Shown here in pieces: positions 17,085-25,244 of a DNA stretch of 42,059 nt. This stretch comes from Flavobacteriaceae bacterium UBA2540 (GTDB taxonomy: Bacteria > Bacteroidota > Bacteroidia > Flavobacteriales > Flavobacteriaceae). Numbering within the stretch: position 1 is the first letter of the stretch; every line of letters begins with the position of its first letter. The position numbers and the translations under genes were made by a program. The notes below the pieces were generated by a model, which had not been told where the DNA came from, ran no database searches, and saw nothing but the letters and a program-made list of their open reading frames with translations. Where the stretch lies: NCBI GenBank assembly GCA_002340765.1, contig DDMS01000055.1, positions 1,108-43,166 of the forward strand, read 5' to 3'.

Positions 17085-17906
17085 TTACAATTGAGAGTTT
17101 AGCCAATCAACTATTTCTTGCATCATTTCTTCTTTGCACAAATCGTTTTGGAGTTCGTGATACCCACCTTCATACAATTTCAAAGTGGCATTTACAGCAT
17201 TTTTTACAAATTCTTCACTGCCTTTGTAGTCGATAATTTTATCATCAGTTCCATGCAGCAGCAGCATTGGCACAGTCAATCTATTGCCATTTTCAATCGC
17301 CCATTTTCCTGATTTAATGAATGTTATCGAAAAATTTGGACTGATTTGATTGTGAACCAAAGAGTCTTTTTTATATTTTTCAACTTCATTTGCATCTCTT
17401 GACAAATCATTAGGATTCAATTCATTTCCCATTGTAATTGATGGCGCAATTTTTTGTAAAATCTGACCCAAAGCCAACTTGATGATTGGAGGTTGAAAAG
17501 CCAATTTTAAAAAAGGACTTGTAGCAATTACACCTTTCAAATCATGACTTTTTTTCAAAACATAATTGATCACTACATTGCCACCCATAGAATGACCATA
17601 CAAGAAAATCGGTTTGTCAGGAAATAAAGATTTAGCTTTTTCAATGGTTTCAGTAATGCTATCTAAAACTGCATCAAAACTAGGATTATGGCCGCGTTTT
17701 CCTCCAGTTTTTCCATGTCCAAAATGATCAAAAGCGACTACCGAAAAATTATTTTCAGTCAGTTTTTTAGCTACATGTTCAAATCTCGAAGAATGTTCTC
17801 CCATTCCATGTGCCAAAACGATGACTGCTTTTGTGTTGTTTGCCTGCCAATATTGTCCGTAAAACTCAGTATTATATATCGTAAAATTAAATTCTTGATG
17901 TGACAT
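17085..17906 (-). CDS. alpha/beta hydrolase, monoacylglycerol lipase/lysophospholipase type
   Basis: This 273-residue serine hydrolase of the Hydrolase_4 (PldB/monoglyceride lipase) group has the oxyanion-region motif LAHGMGEHSSRF at about residues 31-42. DHFGHGKTGGKRGH follows, then the nucleophile elbow GHSMGG at 104-109 (Ser106). LLHGTDDKIID supplies the acid and GGYHELQND near residue 247 the histidine. No signal peptide is visible, so it is likely cytoplasmic. It sits between pabB (68 nt upstream) and tilS. Class is certain; substrate is not. Confidence 0.88.
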   Translation of the reverse strand: MSHQEFNFTIYNTEFYGQYWQANNTKAVIVLAHGMGEHSSRFEHVAKKLTENNFSVVAFDHFGHGKTGGKRGHNPSFDAVLDSITETIEKAKSLFPDKPIFLYGHSMGGNVVINYVLKKSHDLKGVIATSPFLKLAFQPPIIKLALGQILQKIAPSITMGNELNPNDLSRDANEVEKYKKDSLVHNQISPNFSITFIKSGKWAIENGNRLTVPMLLLHGTDDKIIDYKGSEEFVKNAVNATLKLYEGGYHELQNDLCKEEMMQEIVDWLNSQL

Positions 17907-17974
17907 AAATGGATATTTTGAAACGTTTAAAATACTATGTGAATATACTTATTTTCTGGCTAATAATCTTACAA

Positions 17975-19303
17975 TCAGACAGATTTTAACAACACATATT
18001 TCATTGCTTTTGCTTTCAATAAACATTCTTCGTATTCTTTTTCAGGATTTGATTTTGCAGTAATGGCGCTTCCAACTGAATACGAAACGTATTTTTTCAC
18101 CTGATTGTATAAAATGCTTCTAATCACTACATTAAAATCAAAATCACCATTTGGTGTAAAATAACCAACTGTACCTGAATACAATCCACGTTTGGTAACT
18201 TCTTGTTTTTCTATGATTTTCATGGCTGAAACTTTGGGAGCTCCAGTCATACTTCCCATGGGAAAAGTGTCTTTGATGACCAAAATCGGCGATGTATTTT
18301 CATCCATTTCTGAAACAACTGTTGAAATCATTTGATGCACTTGCTTGAAAGAATATACTTTGCACAATTCTTCAACTTTCACGCTTCCTTTGATAGCAGA
18401 TTTTGACAAATCATTGCGAACCAAATCGACAATCATCACATTTTCAGTGCGTTCTTTGGAATCTCTTGCTAAATCTGAAGCGATTTTTTCATCGTCAAAT
18501 TTACTTTTCAAGCGTTTTGCAGTTCCTTTAATGGGTTGTGAAATGATTTTATTTCCCTCTTTTCTAAGGTATCTTTCAGGGGAAGCTGACAACAAATATT
18601 GATGATTCATTTTCAGAAAAACCGCAAAAGGAGGTTCAGAAATTCTGTTTAAATCTTGATATACTTCCAAAGGATTGATTTCGGTATTTTCTGCATAAAA
18701 TTCTTGACAAAAATTAGCTTCATAAATATCACCTCTCTGGATGTGTTGCAGAATTGTTGTTACTTTTTGATGGTATTCGTCTTTGTGAATCCGCAATTTT
18801 ATCTTAATGCTATTTTTGTCAACTCGAGTGCAGTCGAGAGGTTTAGATTGTTGGATTGTTGTATTGGTAGATTGTTGGATTGCATTAAAATCAATATCGA
18901 TCTCATCATCCACCATTTTTAAATAGTGAAATTCAACACTATTTCCCTTTACAAAAATAATTTTTTGGGGCTGAAAAAAGAACAAATCAGCGAAATCTAA
19001 TCCATCAAAATTGGTTGAGGAAAGCTGTTCAATATCATTTTTTACATCATAAGAGATGTATCCAAAAATATAATCTTTTGTGGTGGTTTGATATTCTTGT
19101 AACTTTTCAAATGCGCTGTGAAAATCGGTTTTAATGCATGTAAATTCGTCCACAGCAAGCACTGCATCAAAACTAGAATATTGCTGATGGTAATTGTTAG
19201 AATCTAAAAAAATAGCCGTTTGAAATTGCTGCGACCAACACAATAATTGCTGTTTGAATTTTACAATTTCATCAATTGAAAAACTAGAAATAATTCGTTG
19301 CAT
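17975..19303 (-). CDS. pabB: aminodeoxychorismate synthase component I
   Basis: This 442-residue chorismate-utilising enzyme is of the anthranilate synthase I family. PabB makes aminodeoxychorismate for folate synthesis. The catalytic domain contains IQRGDIYEANFCQEF, LLSASPERYLR, QPIKGTAKR (near residues 254-262), MIVDLVRNDLSK, GSMTGAPKVSAM and SGTVGYF. The lysine in PIKGT distinguishes PabB from TrpE, which has alanine there. The N-terminal domain is short. Residues about 140-164 form a low-complexity linker (QQSTNTTIQQSKPLDC) encoded by an intergenic-type repeat. A TAnnTTTA-like element precedes the start. The pathway partner folB is at 40353. Confidence 0.92.
   Translation of the reverse strand: MQRIISSFSIDEIVKFKQQLLCWSQQFQTAIFLDSNNYHQQYSSFDAVLAVDEFTCIKTDFHSAFEKLQEYQTTTKDYIFGYISYDVKNDIEQLSSTNFDGLDFADLFFFQPQKIIFVKGNSVEFHYLKMVDDEIDIDFNAIQQSTNTTIQQSKPLDCTRVDKNSIKIKLRIHKDEYHQKVTTILQHIQRGDIYEANFCQEFYAENTEINPLEVYQDLNRISEPPFAVFLKMNHQYLLSASPERYLRKEGNKIISQPIKGTAKRLKSKFDDEKIASDLARDSKERTENVMIVDLVRNDLSKSAIKGSVKVEELCKVYSFKQVHQMISTVVSEMDENTSPILVIKDTFPMGSMTGAPKVSAMKIIEKQEVTKRGLYSGTVGYFTPNGDFDFNVVIRSILYNQVKKYVSYSVGSAITAKSNPEKEYEECLLKAKAMKYVLLKSV
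18823..18884. repeat. intergenic-type repeat embedded in the pabB frame
   Basis: Inside pabB the plus strand reads CTCGAGTGCAGTCGAG (18823-18838), a 5-bp-stem palindrome. Two copies of an AGATTGTTGGATTG unit then follow, joined by a similar spacer. Together they encode the QQSTNTTIQQSKPLDCTR linker. Such words are far more typical of noncoding repeats than of an enzyme domain. Confidence 0.5.
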
Positions 19304-19342
19304 TTTTTTTGTAAAAATACTCTACTGTTTTTTTAAGGAGGA

Positions 19343-19373
19343 GACCTCACGAGTTTTTAAAACCCGTGAGGTC
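19343..19373. repeat. interspersed hairpin repeat, copy B (best copy); possible lpdA terminator
   Basis: The arms GACCTCACGAG and CCCGTGAGGTC pair almost perfectly (one mismatch) around a TTTTTAAAA centre. It lies in the 90-nt gap downstream of lpdA and upstream of pabB. It could act as a terminator for lpdA, but neither side has a strong T tract, and the same sequence recurs at 13723 and 40307. Confidence 0.7.
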
Positions 19374-19393
19374 TTGTTTAAATTTTACTTTTT

Positions 19394-20794
19394 TTAAGCA
19401 TTCAAAGGTTTGCCGTCCCAAGCAGCTTTTGCAGCTTCTTTTACAGCCTCAGAATACGTTGGGTGTCCGTGGCAAATTCTTGCTAAATCTTCAGCAGAAG
19501 CTCTGAATTCCATAGCAACAGCAGCTTCCATAATCAAATCAGCTACCCTTGCACCAACCATGTGAACTCCTAAAATCTCGTCTGTTTTTTTATCGGCCAA
19601 AACTTTTACAAATCCGTCAATATCACCACTCGCTCTTGATCTTCCCAAAGCTCGCATTGAAAATTTACCAGCTTTATAATCAACTTTTTCAGCAATTAAC
19701 TCCTCTTCAGTTTTTCCTACAGCAGCTACTTCTGGCCAAGTGTAAACAATTCCAGGAATCAAATTATAATCAATATGTGGTTTTTCGCCAGCAATAAATT
19801 CAGCCACAACAACACCTTCTTCTTCAGCTTTGTGAGCCAACATAGCGCCTTTTACAACGTCACCAATTGCAAAAATATTAGCTACATTGGTTTGTAAATG
19901 ACTATTGATTTCAACTTGTCCTTTTTCATTGACTTTCACACCAATTTTCTCCAACCCCAAACCTTCAGTATATGGTTTTCTGCCCACAGAAACCAAGCAA
20001 TAGTCACCAGTAAAAGTAATCTCTTCAACTTTTTTATTGATTGCTTTTACAATGATTTCATTGCCATTTCTTTCTACAGAAGTTACGCCATGATTGACAT
20101 AAAAATTGAGTCCTTGCTTTTTTAATACTCTCAATAATTCTTTAGAAATTTCACCATCCATTGTTGGTGTAATTTTCGGAGCATATTCAATTACAGTTAC
20201 TTCTGCGCCCAAACGAGCATACACAGAACCCAATTCTAAACCAATTACGCCACCTCCAATCACTATTAAATGCTTAGGAACTTCTTTTAATTTTAAAGCT
20301 TCTGTTGAAGTAATGATTCGTTCTTTATCGATATTTATAAAGGGAAGACTTGCAGGTTTTGAACCTGTTGCAACAATGATATTTATTCCTTCAATAACTT
20401 CTGATGAACCATCTTTTTTGGTAATTTTTACATGAGTTGCATCTTCAAATGAACCCAAACCTTCAAAAACATCAATATTATTTTTATCCATCAAATATTT
20501 TATACCACCAGTCGTTGTTTCTACAACATTTGCTTTTCTTTCGACCATTTTTCCAAAGTCAAAAGTTGGTTTTTCAACAGTAATTCCATGTTCAGCAAAA
20601 TGATGGACTGCGTCATAATAATGATGCGCAGAATCTAACAACGCTTTTGAAGGAATACATCCAACGTTTAAACAGGTGCCTCCAAGCGTTGCGTATTTTT
20701 CAATAATAGCTACTTTTTTACCTAATTGAGAGGCTCTTACTGCAGCAATATATCCTCCAGGACCAGAACCAATTACAATGATATCGTACTTCAT
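19394..20794 (-). CDS. lpdA: dihydrolipoyl dehydrogenase (E3)
   Basis: This 466-residue flavoprotein reoxidises the lipoyl groups of 2-oxoacid dehydrogenase complexes and the glycine cleavage system. The FAD dinucleotide fold GSGPGGYIAA starts near residue 9. The redox disulfide is C41/C46 in GGTCLNVGCIPSK. The NAD fold is GGGVIGLELGSVYARLGA, and the second FAD contact is FAIGDVVKGAMLAHKAEEEG. The C-terminal dimer interface carries the catalytic pair in CHGHPTYSE. It is monocistronic with its own promoter (TATTTTTG at 20815-20822), not adjacent to E1 or E2 genes. Confidence 0.97.
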   Translation of the reverse strand: MKYDIIVIGSGPGGYIAAVRASQLGKKVAIIEKYATLGGTCLNVGCIPSKALLDSAHHYYDAVHHFAEHGITVEKPTFDFGKMVERKANVVETTTGGIKYLMDKNNIDVFEGLGSFEDATHVKITKKDGSSEVIEGINIIVATGSKPASLPFINIDKERIITSTEALKLKEVPKHLIVIGGGVIGLELGSVYARLGAEVTVIEYAPKITPTMDGEISKELLRVLKKQGLNFYVNHGVTSVERNGNEIIVKAINKKVEEITFTGDYCLVSVGRKPYTEGLGLEKIGVKVNEKGQVEINSHLQTNVANIFAIGDVVKGAMLAHKAEEEGVVVAEFIAGEKPHIDYNLIPGIVYTWPEVAAVGKTEEELIAEKVDYKAGKFSMRALGRSRASGDIDGFVKVLADKKTDEILGVHMVGARVADLIMEAAVAMEFRASAEDLARICHGHPTYSEAVKEAAKAAWDGKPLNA

Positions 20795-20814
20795 GCTAAA
20801 TTTATTTTGGATAA

Positions 20815-20822
20815 CAAAAATA
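20815..20822 (-). promoter_or_regulatory. -7 promoter element of lpdA
   Basis: On the minus strand this reads TATTTTTG, an exact TAnnTTTG, with a predicted leader of about 15 nt before the ATG at 20794. The rest of the 245-nt gap up to the glycosyltransferase shows no other feature I can support. Confidence 0.6.
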
Positions 20823-21039
20823 CAGCTTTTTTTAAAGAATGACGATAGAAATGTTTAGATTTACCTTATTAAAATCTTAAATTTTTAATCATAAAAATTT
20901 AAAGAAAGAGGTGCTTTTAAATTCACATGCATAGTTACATTCATATGCAAGATTTTCATAAGAACAAATTAATGAAAATTTTGTTTAGATAAACAAAGTG
21001 AAAGCAAATTATAACCAATAAATAGGGAAAAATTAATTT

Positions 21040-22275
21040 TTGAAAAAATCACTTTTAATCATTGGGTCTGTTTGGGTTGAACCCAATGCATCTGCTGCTG
21101 GCTTTAGAATGTTGCAACTTATTGAGTTGTTTGTAAAACAACATTTTAATATCACTTTTGCAACCACAGCCAAAAAACCAATCACTGCTTTTTCTCTAAA
21201 TTCTCTTGATATTCAAGAGGTAGAAATTCAGTTGAATGATGCTTCTTTTGATGATTTTGTTAAAAATTTAGCCCCTGAAATCGTACTCTTTGATCGATTT
21301 TTGACAGAAGAACATTTTGGATGGCGTGTTCAAGAAAACTGCCCAAAAGCAATGACTATTTTAGACACGGAAGATTTGCATTGTTTGCGAAAAACTCGTG
21401 AAATCTGTTTGCAAAAAAATAGGGACTTTTCGCTTGATGAACTTAAAAAGCAAGATAGTACCAAACGAGAAATTGCTTCGATTTTACGTTGTGATGTTTC
21501 TTTGATAATCTCCAGTTTTGAAATGGAAATCTTGACTTCTGTTTTTAAAATTGAAGCTGATATTTTATATTATTTGCCTTTTTTATTGAACAAGATTGAG
21601 GTTTTTCAAATCAATAAATGGCCATCATTTGAAGAAAGAAACCACTTTGTTTTTGTTGGTAATTTTTTTCATAAACCAAATGTAGATGCTGTTCAAACAC
21701 TCAAAAATCATATTTGGAAAAGTATCAGAAAACAACTTCCAACAGCTGAATTGCATATTTATGGAGCCTACATAACTCCTCAAATTTCACAATTACACAA
21801 TCCAAAAGAAGGATTTTTCATCAAAGGATTTGCAGAAGATGCTGAGGAAATTGTAAAAAATGCAAAAATTGTTCTGGCACCTTTACGTTTTGGAGCAGGA
21901 ATCAAAGGCAAATTAACAGAAGCCATGTTGTGTGGAACACCAAGTATAACTTCAACAATTGGTGCAGAAGGAATGTATCAAAATTTGCCTTGGAATGGTT
22001 TTATTACGGATGATTTTGAGGTATTTGCCACCAAAGCCGTTGAATTGTACACCAACCAAATTGTATGGGAATCTGCTCAAAAAAATGGCATAGAAATTAT
22101 CAATGCATTTTATGACAAAACAAAATTAGAACAGCCTTTTATGAATCAAATTTTAGAAATTCAGCAAGATTTAGAAAAGCATAGAAGTGAACATTTTTTA
22201 CAAAGTTTGTTACACTATCAAACATTGCAAACCACTAAATATTTGAGCAAATGGATTGAGGCGAAGAATGGTTGA
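21040..22275 (+). CDS. glycosyltransferase family 4-like protein
   Basis: This 411-residue GT-B-fold glycosyltransferase has an N-terminal acceptor domain running from LIIGSVWVEPNASAAGFRML through TILDTEDLHCLRKTRE. The C-terminal nucleotide-sugar domain contains VFVGNFFHKPNVDAVQTL, ELHIYGAY, LAPLRFGAGIKGKLTEAM and GTPSITSTIGAEGM. This is the GT4/group 1 pattern with a conserved glutamate. The start is a TTG: a stop lies in frame two codons upstream, and the next ATG would delete the first beta strand. It is isolated, convergent with the M3 peptidase gene and without surface-polysaccharide neighbours, so the acceptor is unknown. Confidence 0.83.
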   Translation: MKKSLLIIGSVWVEPNASAAGFRMLQLIELFVKQHFNITFATTAKKPITAFSLNSLDIQEVEIQLNDASFDDFVKNLAPEIVLFDRFLTEEHFGWRVQENCPKAMTILDTEDLHCLRKTREICLQKNRDFSLDELKKQDSTKREIASILRCDVSLIISSFEMEILTSVFKIEADILYYLPFLLNKIEVFQINKWPSFEERNHFVFVGNFFHKPNVDAVQTLKNHIWKSIRKQLPTAELHIYGAYITPQISQLHNPKEGFFIKGFAEDAEEIVKNAKIVLAPLRFGAGIKGKLTEAMLCGTPSITSTIGAEGMYQNLPWNGFITDDFEVFATKAVELYTNQIVWESAQKNGIEIINAFYDKTKLEQPFMNQILEIQQDLEKHRSEHFLQSLLHYQTLQTTKYLSKWIEAKNG

Positions 22276-22293
22276 TGATTTTGGGAATTTTAT

Positions 22294-24309
22294 CTAAATC
22301 AATCCAGCTCTTTTCAACAATGCATCAGGTTTTGGTTCTTTACCACGAAAACGTTTATACAGATTCATTGGTTTTTCTGTTCCGCCTTTTGAAAGCACAT
22401 TTTCTTTGAATTTCGTTGCGATTTCTTTGTTGAAAATTCCGTTTTCTAAAAAATATTCAAACGCATCTGCATCCAACACTTCAGCCCATTTATACGAATA
22501 ATAGCCTGCAGAATATCCGCCTTGGAAAATATGTGAAAATGAAGTACTCATGCAGTTTTCAGCTACATCAGGATACAATTTCGTATCAGAAAATGCGTCA
22601 TTTTCAAATTCTTTTATGGATGTTATTTCTGATGGATTTTCACTGTGCCATTTCATGTCCAAAATACCAAAACTCAATTGACGTAAGGTTTGTATTCCCT
22701 CATGAAAACTAGCTGACTCTTTGATTTTCTCCACATATTTCATTGGAATTATTTCCCCAGTTTTATAATGTTTTGCAAACAATTCCAACGCTTCTTTTTC
22801 ATAACACCAATTTTCTAAAACTTGACTTGGCAGCTCTACAAAATCCCAAGAAACAGACGTTCCTGACAAACTTGTGTAAGTTGTGTTTGCCAACATTCCA
22901 TGCAAAGCATGACCAAATTCGTGAAATAGTGTAGTTATTTCGTTGAACGTCAGTAAAGAAGGTTTTGTGGAAGTCGGTTTTGTAAAATTACAAACAATAG
23001 AAACATGAGGTCGCTCATTGATGCCCTCTTTGATATATTGCGATTTATACGAAGTCATCCAAGCACCATTTCTTTTTCCTTTTCTTGGATGAAAATCGGC
23101 GTAAAAAACAGCAATAAAATTGCTATTTGAATCCAAAACTTTGTATGTTTTTACCTCTTGATGGTATTTGTCAATATCAAAAACTTCTTCAAATTTCAGA
23201 TCATATAATTTATTAGCGATGGTAAAAACACCCTCCATCACATTTTCTAATTGAAAATAAGGTTTTAGTTGTTCTTGATCTAAATCAAACAATTCTTTTT
23301 TTAATTTTTCCGCATAAAAAGCGCCATCCCATTTTTGAAGTTGCTCAATTCCGTCTAACTTTTCAGCATAATTTTCAAGATGTTTGAACTCTCTTTCAGC
23401 AGCAGGTTTCGCTTTTTGAAGCAATTCCTTGGAAAATTCGATGACTTTTTCAGGAGTTTCAGCCATTCTTTCTTCTAAAACAAAATGCGCATGAGACTTG
23501 TAACTCAATAAATTAGCTCTTTCATGACGAAGTTTTACGATGTTTAAAACAATTTGTTCGTTGTTAAATTTGTTGTTTTGAAACCCTTTTTTGCCAGCAG
23601 CAATTGCCATTTTTTTGCGCAATTCTCTATTTTCTACATAGGTTACAAATGGAATATAACTTGGAAAATCGAGGGTAAAAACGAATCCTTCTTTGCCTTT
23701 TTCTTTTGCGATTTCTTGTGCAGCTTCTTTGGCTGATTCAGGTAAGCCAGTCAATTCTTTTTCATCTAAAATATGCAATTCAAAATTGTTTGTTTCAGCC
23801 AACACATTTTCACCAAATTGCAAAGAAAGTTTTGATAATTCGTTGTCAATTTTTCGCAAAGTTGCCTTTTTTTCTTCTGATAAATTGGCGCCATTTCTTG
23901 CAAAACTTTTATATTGCTTTTCTAACAACATAGTTTGTTCTGGCGATAATTGCAACTTTTCTTTTGAATCAAAAACAGTTTTAACACGCGAAAATAATGC
24001 TTCATTCAAGGTAATATCATTCCTAAATTCGCTTAACCAAGGTGAGATTTCTTGTGCAATTTTTTGAATTTCATCATTGGTTTCAGCAGCATTCAAATTG
24101 AAAAAAATACTGGTAATTCTGCTTAGTTTTTCACCAGCAAAATCCAAAGCAACAGTGGTATTTTCAAAAGTTGGTGTGTCCTTATTTTGGATAATTTCAT
24201 CAATTTGCCCTCTTGCGATTTCAATTGCTTGTTCAATAGCAGGTTTAAAATGATCATTGAAAATTTTAGAAAAAGGCGCTGTATTAAAATGGTGTAATAA
24301 AGGATTCAT
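22294..24309 (-). CDS. M3 family oligopeptidase (OpdA/Dcp type)
   Basis: This 671-residue zinc metallopeptidase of family M3 has the zinc site HEFGHALHGML near residues 462-472, with the third ligand expected in the glutamate-containing helix downstream (SWDFVELPSQVLENWC). The mostly helical N-terminus (NPLLHHFNTAPFSKI, DFAGEKLSRITSIFFNL) and the ending GYSAGYYSYKWAEVLDADAF are typical. There is no signal peptide, suggesting a cytoplasmic enzyme degrading short peptides. It lies 54 nt downstream of purE and is probably read through from the pur genes. Confidence 0.92.
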   Translation of the reverse strand: MNPLLHHFNTAPFSKIFNDHFKPAIEQAIEIARGQIDEIIQNKDTPTFENTTVALDFAGEKLSRITSIFFNLNAAETNDEIQKIAQEISPWLSEFRNDITLNEALFSRVKTVFDSKEKLQLSPEQTMLLEKQYKSFARNGANLSEEKKATLRKIDNELSKLSLQFGENVLAETNNFELHILDEKELTGLPESAKEAAQEIAKEKGKEGFVFTLDFPSYIPFVTYVENRELRKKMAIAAGKKGFQNNKFNNEQIVLNIVKLRHERANLLSYKSHAHFVLEERMAETPEKVIEFSKELLQKAKPAAEREFKHLENYAEKLDGIEQLQKWDGAFYAEKLKKELFDLDQEQLKPYFQLENVMEGVFTIANKLYDLKFEEVFDIDKYHQEVKTYKVLDSNSNFIAVFYADFHPRKGKRNGAWMTSYKSQYIKEGINERPHVSIVCNFTKPTSTKPSLLTFNEITTLFHEFGHALHGMLANTTYTSLSGTSVSWDFVELPSQVLENWCYEKEALELFAKHYKTGEIIPMKYVEKIKESASFHEGIQTLRQLSFGILDMKWHSENPSEITSIKEFENDAFSDTKLYPDVAENCMSTSFSHIFQGGYSAGYYSYKWAEVLDADAFEYFLENGIFNKEIATKFKENVLSKGGTEKPMNLYKRFRGKEPKPDALLKRAGLI

Positions 24310-24363
24310 TCTATAAGTTCAAAGTTTAAAATTCTAGGTTCAGAGTTAATTTTGAATATTGAA

Positions 24364-24846
24364 TTATGAATTTCGAACCTTTTTTGAAGCTTGTTCTACT
24401 TTCATTTTCAAACCTTCTTTGTAGGCAATAATTTTGTCTAAAACGCATTTGTCAGATGCACCAATAATTTGGGCTGCTAAAATTCCTGCATTTTTAGCGC
24501 CATTTAATGCAACAGTAGCCACAGGAACACCTCCAGGCATTTGCAAAATAGACAACACAGAATCCCAACCATCCATAGAATTGCTACTTTTTACAGGTAC
24601 TCCAATTACAGGTAAAGGACTCATACTTGCCACCATTCCTGGTAAATGTGCTGCACCTCCTGCACCTGCAATAATCACTTTTAAACCTCGTAAATGTGCA
24701 TTTTTTGAGTAATCGAACAATTTTTCTGGTGTTCTGTGCGCAGATACTATATCCACTTCGAATGGAATATCAAAACTTTCTAAGACATTAATAGCATCTT
24801 GCATTACTGGAAGGTCAGAGTCACTTCCCATTATTATTCCAATCAT
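24364..24846 (-). CDS. purE: N5-carboxyaminoimidazole ribonucleotide mutase PurE
   Basis: This 160-residue class I PurE converts N5-CAIR to CAIR in purine synthesis. The signature GSDSDLPVMQDAINVLESF is at the N-terminus, followed by VDIVSAHRTPEKLFDYSK, IIAGAGGAAHLPGMVASM and GVPVKSSNSMDGWDSVLSI. Its substrate is made by PurK, encoded on the same strand just upstream. Unusually, a RhuM-like gene separates the two: purK, RhuM-like, purE run in that order. There are 32 nt between the RhuM-like stop and the purE ATG. Confidence 0.97.
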   Translation of the reverse strand: MIGIIMGSDSDLPVMQDAINVLESFDIPFEVDIVSAHRTPEKLFDYSKNAHLRGLKVIIAGAGGAAHLPGMVASMSPLPVIGVPVKSSNSMDGWDSVLSILQMPGGVPVATVALNGAKNAGILAAQIIGASDKCVLDKIIAYKEGLKMKVEQASKKVRNS

Positions 24847-24878
24847 AATTTTAGTTTATTAGGTTGATAATTTTTTTA

Positions 24879-25244
24879 TTAATTTAATGAATACCCTTTT
24901 GTAAGATGCTCTCTTAAAATATTTGTAGTCCAAATTCTAAATTCAGTAGCAATTTTAGATTTTACTCTATAACCTATCGAAATAATAACATCTAAATTGT
25001 AATGATTTACATCATAACTTTTACCATCATTTGCAGTATGTGCAAATTTTGCACATACTGAATCTTGAATGAGTTCTTGTTCAATAAAAATATTTTTTAA
25101 GTACTTAGAAATAACGGTTCTATTTCGATTGAAAAGGGTTGCTATTTGTTGCTCTGTTGCCCAAAAAGTTTGCTTTCCTTCATCTAATACAATTTCAAAC
25201 TTGTTATTTTCTTGGGAAGACTTGAAAGTTATTAATTCTGTCAT
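24879..25244 (-). CDS. RhuM-like protein, N-terminal half only
   Basis: This 121-residue protein matches the N-terminal half of the RhuM family, DNA-binding-like proteins often carried by mobile or pathogenicity islands and usually near 330 residues. Visible hallmarks are VLDEGKQTFWATEQQIATLF (helix-turn-helix-like start), NRTVISKYLKNIF, the CAKFAHTANDGKSYDV segment and YNLDVIISIGYRVKSK. It ends REHLTKGYSLN. The C-terminal half is missing: the frame stops with two TAA codons, and purE follows. The ATG overlaps the purK stop (ATGA at 25241-25244), so it is translationally coupled to purK. It could be a truncated remnant or a domesticated small regulator. Function is unknown. Confidence 0.75.
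   Translation of the reverse strand: MTELITFKSSQENNKFEIVLDEGKQTFWATEQQIATLFNRNRTVISKYLKNIFIEQELIQDSVCAKFAHTANDGKSYDVNHYNLDVIISIGYRVKSKIATEFRIWTTNILREHLTKGYSLN

Noticed and set aside
20106..20435. 109-codon plus-strand ORF antisense to lpdA
   Set aside because: It is a shadow of the strongly conserved lpdA frame.
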